A stretch of DNA of 59,582 bases from Anaerolineae bacterium (GTDB lineage: Bacteria > Chloroflexota > Anaerolineae > J036 > Brachytrichaceae): assembly GCA_947476335.1 (NCBI GenBank), contig CANJQH010000014.1, positions 1 to 59,582 on the forward strand, read 5' to 3'. A program made the position numbers and the translations under genes. The notes below the pieces were generated by a model that saw only the letters and a program-made list of their open reading frames with translations, was not told where the DNA came from and searched no databases. The stretch's first letter is position 1. Every line of letters starts with the position of its first letter. Below are positions 25,513-35,181 of the stretch, in pieces.

Positions 25513-25578
25513 TAGTGTAGTTGCGAACTGAAACGCAGTTGACGAAACGTCAGGATTTTCATTGTGCCAATGACCGAA

Positions 25579-25607
25579 TTGACAACCTTTACCTGCGTGC
25601 ATATAAC
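25579..25607 (+). promoter_or_regulatory. Strong sigma70-type promoter of the ABC transporter operon
   Basis: TTGACA (25579-25584), a 17-base spacer and TATAAC (25602-25607). This is the best consensus match in the window. It lies 235 bp before the binding-protein start, giving a long leader that contains a 30-codon open frame (25620-25712) without a ribosome site. The leader could hold regulation, but I see no known riboswitch. Confidence 0.8.
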
Positions 25608-25820
25608 TCACCCATCCAGATGCAGGATACAACTGCAATGAAATCCGAGGAGGTGGCCGAGTGTGTCGCTGTATGTTTTCGCGAACGAGTGAAACGCAGC
25701 GGTGACAGGTGAGGAAGTCAATTTAACAAATACCAGAGCCTGTGCGGCTTCAAGAGCATCCGCTGAATTCGATGTAAAGAATCGTGCGACGGAATTTGCT
25801 CAGTTTTAAGTATTGCCTTC

Positions 25821-25827
25821 AGGAGGT
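25821..25827 (+). promoter_or_regulatory. Consensus Shine-Dalgarno AGGAGGT of the binding protein
   Basis: A perfect anti-16S match, 15 bases before the ATG at 25843. The spacing is longer than usual, but there is no nearer start in frame except a TTG at 25813, which lies before the site. Confidence 0.75.
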
Positions 25828-25842
25828 AACCAACTCAGCCCT

Positions 25843-27939
25843 ATGAATAGTTCGTCTCAAAAATCCCGACGAGTGATTTCGTTTTATGCCGTCAGTATGA
25901 TGGCTGCGATGACGCTTCTTCTCTCTGCATGCGGCCAGCCCCAGGTCGTTGAAAAGATTGTTGAGAAGGAAGTTAAAGTCGAAGTGACCAAGGAAGTCGA
26001 AAAAGTCGTCGAAAAAGTCGTCGAAAAAGAAGTCATCAAAGAAGTTGAGAAGAAGGTTGAAGTCATCGTGACTGCCACGCCCGCCGTGGTGAAGCCGGCC
26101 TTCGAGAAGCTGCAGGAAGCGCCGATGCTGGCCGAGAAGGTCAAAGCTGGCGCACTGCCGCCCGTTGATCAGCGCGTGCCGAAGGATCCGTTCATCGTCG
26201 GCCCCGGCGTCATTGTGGCGGATATGGATCTGCCCGACTGGCAGCCCGGCAAGTACGGTGGCACGCTGCGCAGCGCGCACAGCTCGGCCAACTGGTCGCC
26301 CGACTTCTTCGTGATGGACAACGAAGGTCTGCTCATGGCCCCCGGCATCAGCACGGAAGGCGTGCGCGGCAACGTGCTCAAGGACTTCAAAGTCAGTGAA
26401 GACGGCAAGACGATCATGTTCGCGCTGCGCGAGGGCATGAAGTGGTCGGATGGCACCCCGGTGACGACCGAAGATGTGCGCTTCACGTACGAGGACATGC
26501 TCAAGAACCCTGAGCTGTTCAAGTCCTTCCCCGCACGCTGGAAGACCGGCGCCAAGCCGGATGGACAGGAACCGACGATCAAGATCATCGACCTGTTCAA
26601 CTTCGAGATGTCATATCCCGAAGCGTACGGCGGCATTTTGCGCCAGTTCACGATTGAGAGCTGGGTGGGATACACCGAGTGGCTCAACCCGGCGCATTAT
26701 CTGAAGCAGTTCCACAAGAAGTACGCTGATCCGGCCAAGCTGGAAGCACTGCTGAAAGAAGCCAAGCTGAAGCCCGACGAGTGGCCGGCACTCTTCAATC
26801 AGAAGCGCTGCCAGAACTGGGACGTCAACCAGCCGCGCTGCATCGGGTATCCCAGCCTCTATCCGTGGCTGCTCGCCAGCTCGGACAACAGTCAGCTTTC
26901 GTTCGAGCGCAACCCGTACTACTGGAAGGTCGACACGCAGGGTCAGCAGCTGCCCTACATCGATCGTCTGGTGTCGGCGCAGGTGCAGGATGTTGAAGCG
27001 GTCAACCTGAAGGTGTTGGCCGGCGAAGTGGACTTCCTCCGCGAGAGCACGGCGCTGGTAAAGGTGCCGCTCTATAAGGAGAACGAGGATAAGGCCGGCT
27101 TCAACGTGGTGTTGCTCGACATGCACGTTGACTCAAGCGCGCTGTTCCTGAACCAGACGTTCACGAACACCGAGCAGGCTGCTGACTGGGCCAAGTACTC
27201 GCAGGACGTCAAGTTCCGCAAGGCGCTGTCGATGGCGATCAACCGCCCGGAAATTATCGACACGATTTACTTTGGCTTTGCTGCCCTGCCGCTGAAGGAC
27301 GTGGGTGAGGAATCCAGCAAGTACGATCCGGATGCGGCCAACAAGCTGCTTGATGAGATCGGCCTGACGAACAAGGATGCCGAAGGCATGCGCTTGGGCT
27401 CCGATGGCAAGCCGTTCACAATTCTGCTCGAGCATGGTGCGCATGCGCCGGACCTCGCGCCGATCGCCGAAATTGTCGGCGAAGACATGAAGAAGGTCGG
27501 CATCAACATGCAGGTCAAGAAGATCGATCCGACGCTGTGGGGCACCCGCCGCGGCAATAACGATCTGGAAGCCACGATGTTCTGGACGCACGACCAGGGC
27601 TGGGGCGGCGGCGTCGGCTTCAACGAGGCGCTTGGTTCCGCTGGCACCGCGTGGGATCAGTACTACAACAGCCAGGGCAAGGCCGGCGTTCAGCCGCCGG
27701 ACTGGCTGATGAAGGGTTATGAGCTGAAGGCAGCCTGGTGGACGGCTGTTCCGGGTTCGCCCGAGTGGCAGAAGGCCACCGAGGATGGTCATGCGTGGCA
27801 GCGCGACAATCTCCCGATCATCAAGATCGTCGAGGGCGTCAAGTACCCGATGATCGCCAGCAAGAAGCTCGGCAACGTGGCCAAGAGTGGCTTCGCGATC
27901 GGGCTCAACTTCGCCGGTGAGCAGCTGTTCTTCAAGTAA
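25843..27939 (+). CDS. ABC transporter solute-binding lipoprotein, family 5 (peptide type)
   Basis: 698 residues. The signal peptide ends in the lipobox LLLSAC (Cys near 29). A tether of about 45 residues then repeats VEK/VEV units (EKVVEKVVEKEVIKEVEKKV) and ends VTATP, typical of Chloroflexota. The binding domain follows: a block DVRFTYEDMLKNPE near 220, and FRKALSMAINRPEII near 465. It captures peptides or oligosaccharides outside the cell for the permeases encoded next. In this phylum, family 5 proteins often serve sugars, and the gene neighbourhood favours a glycan-derived substrate. Confidence 0.93.
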   Translation: MNSSSQKSRRVISFYAVSMMAAMTLLLSACGQPQVVEKIVEKEVKVEVTKEVEKVVEKVVEKEVIKEVEKKVEVIVTATPAVVKPAFEKLQEAPMLAEKVKAGALPPVDQRVPKDPFIVGPGVIVADMDLPDWQPGKYGGTLRSAHSSANWSPDFFVMDNEGLLMAPGISTEGVRGNVLKDFKVSEDGKTIMFALREGMKWSDGTPVTTEDVRFTYEDMLKNPELFKSFPARWKTGAKPDGQEPTIKIIDLFNFEMSYPEAYGGILRQFTIESWVGYTEWLNPAHYLKQFHKKYADPAKLEALLKEAKLKPDEWPALFNQKRCQNWDVNQPRCIGYPSLYPWLLASSDNSQLSFERNPYYWKVDTQGQQLPYIDRLVSAQVQDVEAVNLKVLAGEVDFLRESTALVKVPLYKENEDKAGFNVVLLDMHVDSSALFLNQTFTNTEQAADWAKYSQDVKFRKALSMAINRPEIIDTIYFGFAALPLKDVGEESSKYDPDAANKLLDEIGLTNKDAEGMRLGSDGKPFTILLEHGAHAPDLAPIAEIVGEDMKKVGINMQVKKIDPTLWGTRRGNNDLEATMFWTHDQGWGGGVGFNEALGSAGTAWDQYYNSQGKAGVQPPDWLMKGYELKAAWWTAVPGSPEWQKATEDGHAWQRDNLPIIKIVEGVKYPMIASKKLGNVAKSGFAIGLNFAGEQLFFK

Positions 27940-27984
27940 GAGTCACCCGTAGTTGATGACGATGTGTGTTCGCACATCGTCCGG

Positions 27985-28019
27985 CGTCCGCTGGGACAGG
28001 CAACTCGTCCCGGCGGACG
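27985..28019 (+). promoter_or_regulatory. Hairpin between the binding protein and permease genes
   Basis: CGTCCGCTGGGAC and GTCCCGGCGGACG form a 13-position stem with one internal T-G wobble, followed by TCTTTA. A smaller hairpin (27961-27978) precedes it. Such structures commonly limit read-through or protect the upstream mRNA so that more binding protein than permease is made. Confidence 0.65.
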
Positions 28020-28074
28020 TCTTTATCCACCACATTCGTTTCCATACGGCGCCTGCCTATCGGAGGGAAACCGC

Positions 28075-29070
28075 GTGCTTGCGTTCATCGTCCGTCGGCT
28101 CATCACCATCATTCCGCTGCTCATTTTGATATCGATCGTCTCGTTCATTGTGATCGAGCTCCCACCCGGCGACTGGGTGGAGACGCGCGTCCAGCAGTTG
28201 AAGCTGGCCGGCGCTACGGTCGATGACACCGAAATTCAGCGCTTGAATTCGCAGTATGGCTTGGATAAGCCGGCGTATCAGCGTTACTTTCGCTGGGTCA
28301 CCAATATGCTGCAGGGCGATTTTGGCTACTCGTTTCAGTGGAACCAGCCGGTGAGTGAAATTCTCATCGAGCGTGTGCCGCGAACGATGCTGATCGCTGT
28401 GCTGTCGCTGATCGTGTCGTGGCTGATTTCCACGCCGATTGGCATTTTGTCCGCAATCAAACAATATTCCTGGATCGACTATTTAGGTACATTTATCAGC
28501 TTTATCGGCCTGGCGACTCCCGGCTTTCTGCTTGCGCTGATCCTCGCTTACGGAGCATTGAACATCCTTGGATTTTCGCCACTTGGATTGAACTCGATTG
28601 AGATGATCGATGCGCCGATGAGCATTGCAAAGCTGGTCGATTTGGCGAAGCATCTGGTTTTGCCGCTGATCATCGTCGGCCTCACAGGCACTGGTGTCAC
28701 AATTCGTGTGCTGCGCGCGAATCTGCTCGACGAACTTAAGAAGCAGTACGTGATCACAGCGCGAGCCAAGGGCCTGACCGAGTACCAGCTGTTGATGAAG
28801 TATCCGGTGCGCATGGCGATCAATCCGCTGATCAGCACGATCGGTGGCATTCTGCCTGCGCTGATCGGTGGTGAACAGCTCGTATCAATCGTGCTTTCGC
28901 TCGACACGACCGGGCCTGTGCTGCTGCGCGCAGCCATCGCGCAGGATACCTATCTCGTCGGCGGCATCGTGATGATTCTCAGTACGCTGGCCCTGTTCGG
29001 CTCGCTGCTGTCCGATATCGCGCTGGCGTCCATGGATCCGCGCATCCGCTTCGGAGGCACTTCCAAATGA
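28075..29070 (+). CDS. ABC transporter permease, DppB/OppB type
   Basis: 331 residues. It begins at GTG with GGAGGG seven bases upstream. The first transmembrane helix comes right at the start (FIVRRLITIIPLLILISIVS), followed by an extracellular section and five helices. The EAA loop is present near residue 225 (KKQYVITARAKGLTEYQLLMKY). The stop overlaps the next gene's start as ATGA. It pairs with the downstream permease to make the membrane channel. A start at 27964 was rejected because it runs through the intergenic hairpin. Confidence 0.93.
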   Translation: MLAFIVRRLITIIPLLILISIVSFIVIELPPGDWVETRVQQLKLAGATVDDTEIQRLNSQYGLDKPAYQRYFRWVTNMLQGDFGYSFQWNQPVSEILIERVPRTMLIAVLSLIVSWLISTPIGILSAIKQYSWIDYLGTFISFIGLATPGFLLALILAYGALNILGFSPLGLNSIEMIDAPMSIAKLVDLAKHLVLPLIIVGLTGTGVTIRVLRANLLDELKKQYVITARAKGLTEYQLLMKYPVRMAINPLISTIGGILPALIGGEQLVSIVLSLDTTGPVLLRAAIAQDTYLVGGIVMILSTLALFGSLLSDIALASMDPRIRFGGTSK

Positions 29071-30212
29071 GCACGCCGTCCATTCCAATGCCATCCACCG
29101 GACCGGCTGCGGTCGAGAAGGAAGACCGCACCTTCTATGCCACGCAATGGCAGCTGATCTGGTGGAAGTTTCGCAAACATAAGCTGGCAGTCGTTTCTTC
29201 AGTACTGCTGGTGCTTCTGTATCTCAGCGCTATTGTTGCGGATTTCGTCGCTCCTTATGGTGCACAGCAGCGCTTTGAAGGTCAGCAGCAGCAGCCGCCG
29301 ACGGTAATCTACTGGATGCACAAGGGTTCGTTCTACGGCCCGCATGTATATCCGACGAAGCGTAAATCGGATCCGAAGACGTTCAAGTTCATCTTTATGC
29401 CGGATGAATCAAAGCCGATGCCGATCCGGTTTTTTGTGCGCGGTGAACCGTATCAGATGCTTGGCCTGATTAAGTCCGATATTCATCTGATCGGCACCGG
29501 CAACGAGAAGGGAGCGCCACCGCTTTTTCTTTTCGGCACTGATCGGCTTGGTCGCGATATTTTCTCGCGCTCGTTTTTTGCGTCGCGCATCTCGCTGTCG
29601 ATTCCGTTTCTGGGCATCATCCTGACGTTCATCATCGGTCTGACGCTGGGTGGCATCTCCGGCTACTTTGGCGGCATACTCGACGAGATCATTCAGCGCA
29701 TCATCGACTTCATTCAGTCGGTGCCGACGATTCCGCTGTGGATCGCGCTGGCGTCGGCGCTGCCGCGCGAATGGTCGACGGAGAAGACGTTCCTCGCAAT
29801 CACGGTTATTCTGTCGATTGTGGGTTGGACGGGGTTGGCACGTGTGACGCGTGGCAAGTTGCTGCAGCTGCGTGAGGAAGACTACACGCTGGCCGCGCAG
29901 TGTGCTGGTGCGAGTGAAGCCCGCATCATCTTCCGCCATCTGCTGCCTGGATTCACCAGCCACCTGATCGTGTCGCTGACGAATGCGGTGCCCGCTTCGA
30001 TCCTCGGCGAAACTGCACTGAGTTTCATCGGCCTCGGCATGCAGCCGCCGGCGGTGAGCTGGGGTGTGCTGCTGCAGGACGCGCAGAACCTCGTCGCTAT
30101 TGCACAGCAGCCGTGGCTGATGATTCCGTCCCTGTTCGTGATTTTGACCGGCCTGCTGTTCAGCTTCATCGGAGACGGTCTGCGCGATGCAGCCGACCCG
30201 TATACGCGCTAG
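29067..30212 (+). CDS. ABC transporter permease, DppC/OppC type
   Basis: 381 residues. An N-terminal cytoplasmic stretch (WWKFRKHKLAVVSSVLLVLL) leads into the first helix. A long extracellular insert of about 110 residues follows, then the binding-protein-dependent permease core with FGTDRLGRDIFSRSFFASR, and the EAA loop (LREEDYTLAAQCAGASEARI) near residue 275. The second half of the channel. Coupled to the previous gene by ATGA. Confidence 0.93.
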   Translation: MSTPSIPMPSTGPAAVEKEDRTFYATQWQLIWWKFRKHKLAVVSSVLLVLLYLSAIVADFVAPYGAQQRFEGQQQQPPTVIYWMHKGSFYGPHVYPTKRKSDPKTFKFIFMPDESKPMPIRFFVRGEPYQMLGLIKSDIHLIGTGNEKGAPPLFLFGTDRLGRDIFSRSFFASRISLSIPFLGIILTFIIGLTLGGISGYFGGILDEIIQRIIDFIQSVPTIPLWIALASALPREWSTEKTFLAITVILSIVGWTGLARVTRGKLLQLREEDYTLAAQCAGASEARIIFRHLLPGFTSHLIVSLTNAVPASILGETALSFIGLGMQPPAVSWGVLLQDAQNLVAIAQQPWLMIPSLFVILTGLLFSFIGDGLRDAADPYTR

Positions 30213-30260
30213 GACGACTGGCTGCTGCGGCGGCCGGCCATCCACGTCGGATGTTCGAAC

Positions 30261-31286
30261 ATGACCAACACGAAAAACGACCTGCTCATCGAAGTGAAAA
30301 ACCTCGAGGTGCACTTCAATCTCCTCGAAGGTGTGGTGCGCGCGCTGAATGGCGTCAGCTTTGAGATTCGCCAGGGCCGCTCCCTCGGTGTGATCGGAGA
30401 AAGCGGCTGTGGCAAATCAGTCACTGCGCAGTCGATCATGCGCATTGCGCCGACGCCGCCGGCGAAGATCATCGGCGGCAGCATTCGCATGCATGTGCAT
30501 GGTGAAGAGGGCAAACAGGGTGAAGACGTCGAAATTCTGGAGTTGCAGGCAAGCGGCGAAAAGATGCGCAGCATCCGCTGGAAGCATGTGGCAATGATCT
30601 TCCAGGAACCGATGACGTCATTCAGCCCGGTGTTCACGATCGGCAATCAGATCATCGAAGCTATTTTGCTGCATATGCCCGAGCTGGATGAGAAGCAGTC
30701 GCGCGCGCGCGCGATCGAGCTGCTCGGCCGCGTCGGCATTCCGAAGCCTGAGCGCCTCGTCGATGCGTATCCGCATCAGCTCAGCGGGGGCATGCGCCAG
30801 CGCGCGATGATCGCGATGGCGCTTTCGTGCAACCCGAAGCTGCTGATCGCCGATGAGCCGACGACGGCGCTTGACGTGACGATCGAGGCGCAGATTCTCG
30901 AACTGCTCAAATCACTGCAGGCTGAATTCGGCATGTCGATGATGTACATCAGCCACGATCTTGCCGTCGTTGGCGAAATGGCCGACGACATCATGGTGAT
31001 GTACCTTGGACAAGTGATGGAGCGCGCCTCGCGCGATGAGCTGTTTGAGAAGCCGCTGCATCCATACACGCAGGCACTTTGGCGCAGCATCCCGCGCATC
31101 GACGGCGGCCAGGATCGCCTTGAGCCGATTGCCGGCACGCTGCCCAGCCCATTCTCGGAGCACAAGGGATGCCCGTTCTATTCGCGCTGTGAGCATCGCA
31201 TCAAAGATGTGTGTGATGTGCAACGGCCGCCGATGTATCGCGCTTCACCGACGCACGAAGTCGCCTGTTTTCTTTACAAAGATTAG
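30261..31286 (+). CDS. ABC transporter ATPase, DppD/OppD type
   Basis: 341 residues. Walker [14 protein letters not shown] near residue 48, Q-loop [10 protein letters not shown] near 115, signature [15 protein letters not shown] near 175, Walker [14 protein letters not shown] near 195, H-loop ISHDLAV. The C-terminal oligopeptide-type extension has conserved cysteines ([16 protein letters not shown], then ACF) that fit the iron-sulfur site seen in this subfamily. It powers the transporter as a heterodimer with the next ATPase. Confidence 0.94.
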   Translation: MTNTKNDLLIEVKNLEVHFNLLEGVVRALNGVSFEIRQGRSLGVIGESGCGKSVTAQSIMRIAPTPPAKIIGGSIRMHVHGEEGKQGEDVEILELQASGEKMRSIRWKHVAMIFQEPMTSFSPVFTIGNQIIEAILLHMPELDEKQSRARAIELLGRVGIPKPERLVDAYPHQLSGGMRQRAMIAMALSCNPKLLIADEPTTALDVTIEAQILELLKSLQAEFGMSMMYISHDLAVVGEMADDIMVMYLGQVMERASRDELFEKPLHPYTQALWRSIPRIDGGQDRLEPIAGTLPSPFSEHKGCPFYSRCEHRIKDVCDVQRPPMYRASPTHEVACFLYKD

Positions 31287-31387
31287 GGTACTCATCAAAA
31301 TTTTCAATGCCAATTCCGCCTCCTGCTAATGCTAAGGAGAATGGGGAGTGGCGGGAAAATATTTGCATACCTGCTTAGGACCAACGC

Positions 31388-32446
31388 ATGAGCGCAATTC
31401 CATCCGCACCGCCCGCACCGCAGACGCAGACGTCGTCGATCGTCACTGGTGAACCACTGCTCGAAATCGTGGATTTGAAAAAATACTTTCCGGTGCAGCG
31501 CGGCTTCCTGCGCCGCACCGTCGGGTATGTAAAAGCCGTCGATGGCATTAATCTGACGGCGCAGCCGGGTGAGACGCTCGGGATCGTTGGCGAGAGCGGC
31601 AGCGGAAAGACGACGCTTGGCCGCACGCTGCTGCGCTTGTATGAACCGACGTCGGGCGAAGTCAATTTGCGCATCGCAGGTCAGAAGGTGCCGGTCACTC
31701 AGCTGGATGGCCCAGAGCTGCGCCAATTGCGGCGCAATGCGCAGATGATCTTTCAGGATCCGTACTCCTCACTGAACCCGCGTATGACAGTGTTGGATTC
31801 GGTGGGTGAACCGTTGCTTGTCAACAATCTTGCCCGCGGCCGCGAGCTGCAGGACCGCGTCGAGGAAGTGATCAAGCAGGTTGGTCTGCGCTCGGAACAT
31901 CTGCGTCGATTTCCCCACAGCTTCTCCGGTGGTCAGCGTCAGCGCATTGGTATCGCACGTGCGCTCGTTGTAAAGCCGAAACTCGTCGTCGCGGACGAGC
32001 CGGTTTCGGCGCTCGACGTATCGGTGCAGGCGCAGATTCTGAACCTGCTGAAGGACATGCAGTCGCAGTATGGATTGACGTATATGTTCATCACGCATGC
32101 GATGAACGTGGTGCGTTACATGTGCGATCGTGTGGGGGTGTTGTACGCCGGTCGCATGGTCGAACTCGGCACAAAGAACACGATCCTCGGTACGCCGCGG
32201 CACCCGTACACTGAAGCGCTGCTCTCGTCGGTGCCACGCACCTCGCAGCGAATGCGCACGCAGCGCGTCGTGTCTGTGGGTGAGGTGCCGGATCTGGCGA
32301 ACCTGCCGGGAGGATGTGCGTTTCATCCGCGCTGTAAATATGCGATCGATCGCTGCCGTGTTGAAACACCGCTGCTGAAGCCGATGAGTGATGGCCACCT
32401 GGTTGCCTGCCATCGCTCCGACGAGCTCGAGTTGAAGGGAATTTGA
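31388..32446 (+). CDS. ABC transporter ATPase, DppF/OppF type
   Basis: 352 residues. Walker A GESGSGKTTLGRT near 73, Q-loop FQDPYSSLNPRM, signature FSGGQRQRIGIARAL near 182, Walker B LVVADEPVSALDV, H-loop ITHAM. The C-terminal cysteine cluster reads GCAFHPRCKYAIDRC. Unusually, a 101-bp gap containing no gene separates it from the partner ATPase. It ends seven bases before the glycosyltransferase, so the operon probably continues. Confidence 0.94.
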   Translation: MSAIPSAPPAPQTQTSSIVTGEPLLEIVDLKKYFPVQRGFLRRTVGYVKAVDGINLTAQPGETLGIVGESGSGKTTLGRTLLRLYEPTSGEVNLRIAGQKVPVTQLDGPELRQLRRNAQMIFQDPYSSLNPRMTVLDSVGEPLLVNNLARGRELQDRVEEVIKQVGLRSEHLRRFPHSFSGGQRQRIGIARALVVKPKLVVADEPVSALDVSVQAQILNLLKDMQSQYGLTYMFITHAMNVVRYMCDRVGVLYAGRMVELGTKNTILGTPRHPYTEALLSSVPRTSQRMRTQRVVSVGEVPDLANLPGGCAFHPRCKYAIDRCRVETPLLKPMSDGHLVACHRSDELELKGI

Positions 32447-32453
32447 TTCCGGC

Positions 32454-34052
32454 ATGAATCGTAGACTTCCCGCTTCGCTGCATCTTTCGCGCATCGGGTG
32501 GTACGTGCTTGCGGCGTTTGCCGCCTTGGTTCTCGGTGTGCTGTGGCAGCGACCGGGCATGTTTGTTGGGCTGAACATTTACGACGAAGGGATCATTCTG
32601 TTCGGTGCTGCGCGCGTGATGCGTGGAGAGATTCCGTACCGCGATTTTTGGACGCAGTACAGCCCGGGCCAGTATTACTTTCTCGCGGGACTGTTCAGCA
32701 TCGTTGGAAAATCTGTGCTCGCTGCGCGCTGGTGGGATGTGCTGGTGCGCGCACTGCTTGCACTGATGCTGGCGGTGCTCGCTGTGCGCATCTCTGGCTG
32801 GCGCGCTGGTGTTTTCATCTGGCCACTTGCATTGTTGTGGCTGACCTATTACGGATTCTTTTCGTATCCGCTTTTTCAAGGTCTGCTGTTCAGCATTATT
32901 TGTCTGTGGCTGTTTTTGTGTGGACGTGATGATGCGCGGTGGAATATTCTTGCCGGTGTGTGCTTCGGCCTGACGTTCGCATTTCGTCACGACATGGCGG
33001 CGTACCTCGGAGCGACGCTCGTTGTCGTGCGTGCGATGGATGGCGTGCTTGCGCGCGAACGGATTGCGGACTGGCTGCGCAGCTGGGTCCGCTTTGTCGC
33101 TGGCGCAGCTGTGCTCGTGCTGCCGATTGCGTTGTTCTTTGGTGTGCAGGTGCGCTTGTCTGAACTGGCAACGCAGCTGTTTATTTTTCCACTGACGGTA
33201 TTTCCGCGCGTACGCGATCTGCCGTACCCGAAATTTACCGGTGCCGTCGAAGATCTTCCGTACTATGCGCCCTTTGTCGTGTATGGGCTGACCGTGCTTA
33301 TGGCGGTGATCGGGCTGCTGCGGCCGAAGGACAAGAGCGAACGCGGACGTGCGTTGGCGATGCTGGCGGCTGCGCTGTTCGGGCTATTTGGTTTTAATCA
33401 GGCGCGGGTGCGTTCGGATCTGATTCACACGGTGCATTTCTTCATGCTGTCGCTGCCACTGTTGCCTGCGCTGTGGCGCAGCGCTGCGAGTCGCGGCCGC
33501 ATTACCTCATGGGTGCTCGGCATGTCCGCGGCAACATTATTCGCAGCATTGCTTGTGGAACCGATCGACGCGTGGCTGAAGACGCGTGAACAAAATGAAG
33601 TGCAGCGTGTGCTGGCTGCGGGCAGGCGCAACGGCCCGCCTTCTGCATGGGGGCTGCCGTTGCAAGACTGGCAGTTGAATCTGTATCTGTCGTCGAAGTT
33701 TTATCTGCAGCCTGGCGAGCCGGTGTATATCGGCTTGAAAAATCATGACAAGGTTTTTGCCAATGACGTGATGTCGTACTTTTTGCTCGATCGTCCGGCT
33801 GTGTCGCGTTATCACGAAATGCACCCAGGCCTGATCGAAACAGAGCCGGTGCAGCGCGAAATCATGGCCGATCTTGAGAAGGCGCGGCCATCCGTGATTT
33901 TTGTCACATCGATGTTCGAAGGTGCGATCGAGCCAAACGATGCGAACAAGAGCAGCGGCGTGAAGCTGCTCGATGACTACATTCACGAGCACTACATTCA
34001 ATACGGCAGCTCTGGTCCGTATGAAATTCTGCGGCGACGCAAAGGTATGTAA
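32454..34052 (+). CDS. ArnT/PMT-like GT-C membrane glycosyltransferase
   Basis: 532 residues with about ten membrane helices. After helix 1, the loop holds acidic residues typical of GT39-like enzymes (NIYDEGIILFGAARVMRGEI), followed by PYRDFWTQYSPGQYYFLAGL. The C-terminal part (residues 400-532) is soluble. It probably moves a sugar from a lipid carrier to an envelope acceptor. Its placement seven bases behind the ABC ATPase and seven bases ahead of an oxidoreductase suggests one transcript, although a role shared with uptake is not obvious. Confidence 0.75.
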   Translation: MNRRLPASLHLSRIGWYVLAAFAALVLGVLWQRPGMFVGLNIYDEGIILFGAARVMRGEIPYRDFWTQYSPGQYYFLAGLFSIVGKSVLAARWWDVLVRALLALMLAVLAVRISGWRAGVFIWPLALLWLTYYGFFSYPLFQGLLFSIICLWLFLCGRDDARWNILAGVCFGLTFAFRHDMAAYLGATLVVVRAMDGVLARERIADWLRSWVRFVAGAAVLVLPIALFFGVQVRLSELATQLFIFPLTVFPRVRDLPYPKFTGAVEDLPYYAPFVVYGLTVLMAVIGLLRPKDKSERGRALAMLAAALFGLFGFNQARVRSDLIHTVHFFMLSLPLLPALWRSAASRGRITSWVLGMSAATLFAALLVEPIDAWLKTREQNEVQRVLAAGRRNGPPSAWGLPLQDWQLNLYLSSKFYLQPGEPVYIGLKNHDKVFANDVMSYFLLDRPAVSRYHEMHPGLIETEPVQREIMADLEKARPSVIFVTSMFEGAIEPNDANKSSGVKLLDDYIHEHYIQYGSSGPYEILRRRKGM

Positions 34053-34059
34053 CTTGATC

Positions 34060-35118
34060 ATGAATTCCACTTCGTCTGCCCCGGTACGCATCGGGGTGAT
34101 TAGTTTTGCGCATGGCCATGTGAATGCCTATGTTGATGTGATCGCCGGCTTCGACGATGCCGTTGTCTTGGCAGCATGGGATGACGATGAAGTGCGCGGC
34201 CGTGCGGCGTGTGAAAAATTCGGACTGCAGTTTGAAGCGTCGCTTGATGCGTTGCTGGCGCGTGCGGATATTGATGCGGTGATCATTGCCAGCCCGACGA
34301 ACAGGCACGCTGAGCATTGCATCGCTGCAGCGCATGCGGGCAAGGCGATCGTGCTGCAGAAACCGATGGCGCTCAGCCTTACAGACTGCGATGCCATCGC
34401 CGCAGCCGTGCACGGGAGCGGTGTGCCGTTCACCATGGCGTATCAGATGCGCGTCGATCCGGTCAATCTGAAGATGCGCGAGCTTCTGCAGGAGCGCGCG
34501 ATTGGCAACGTTTTTCTTGTCAAGCGCCGCCACGCCATTCCGATGCTTTTGAACAAGGAGTGGGCAAGGCCGGGCAACTGGCATATCGATCCGGTGCAGA
34601 ACATGGGCATGTTCATGGACGATGCTTCGCATGCTGCGGATTTTCTGCTGTGGCTGATGGGCAAACCGGCGAGCGTGATGGCTGAGATCGACAACATCGT
34701 CACTGATGTTGCCCCCGACGACAACGGTGTGGCGCTGCTGCGCTTTGCGGGGGGTGCGATGGGCCTGCTGGTGAACAGCTCGACGATGCTGGCGGCAGAA
34801 GCGACCACCGAGATTTATGGCGACGCGGGCACGATCGTGCATTACTTCGGCGATTCGCCGGCGTCGTCGCTGCCGCGGCCGGCCGGCGCCGCTGCGTTGA
34901 AAATTTTTCGCGCCGGCGCAAAGGACTGGGAAGTGTTCGACCTGCCGGCTGACACGCCGCATGGCAATCGCATTCGCGGGCTGGCGCGTCCGCTGGTGGA
35001 TTTTCTGCACGGCCGGCGCGGCCCAATCGCCGATGCTGCCGAGGGCAGGGCGTGCATCGAGATCATCCTCGCTGCGTATCGATCGGCGCGCGAAGGGCGA
35101 CGCATCGCGATCGAATAA
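34060..35118 (+). CDS. Gfo/Idh/MocA oxidoreductase with altered NAD turn
   Basis: 352 residues from MNSTSSAPVRIGVISFAHGH. The usual GxGxxG is replaced by SFAHGHVNAY, and the EKP motif is LQKPMAL with Gln for Glu. The lysine remains. The C-terminal domain is of normal size (FMDDASHAADFLLWLMGKP with the catalytic-region histidine). The altered turn is seen in a subgroup of this superfamily; cofactor preference may differ. A start at 33973 was rejected because it overlaps the previous gene. Confidence 0.82.
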   Translation: MNSTSSAPVRIGVISFAHGHVNAYVDVIAGFDDAVVLAAWDDDEVRGRAACEKFGLQFEASLDALLARADIDAVIIASPTNRHAEHCIAAAHAGKAIVLQKPMALSLTDCDAIAAAVHGSGVPFTMAYQMRVDPVNLKMRELLQERAIGNVFLVKRRHAIPMLLNKEWARPGNWHIDPVQNMGMFMDDASHAADFLLWLMGKPASVMAEIDNIVTDVAPDDNGVALLRFAGGAMGLLVNSSTMLAAEATTEIYGDAGTIVHYFGDSPASSLPRPAGAAALKIFRAGAKDWEVFDLPADTPHGNRIRGLARPLVDFLHGRRGPIADAAEGRACIEIILAAYRSAREGRRIAIE

Positions 35119-35181
35119 ATTTGCCTTTCGCATTTTTGTGGGAAGGGCCATACTGGGGACCGCAATTACAGGAGAAAAAAC

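Noticed and set aside
25608-25842. Riboswitch or coding leader in the long 5' leader of the ABC operon
   Set aside because: I could not identify a known riboswitch core. The 30-codon frame lacks a ribosome site and any obvious regulatory codon run.
35121-35154. Promoter TTGCCT / CATACT before the oxidoreductase at 35182
   Set aside because: The spacing is 22 bases, too long for a normal sigma70 promoter. The gene may still have its own promoter.
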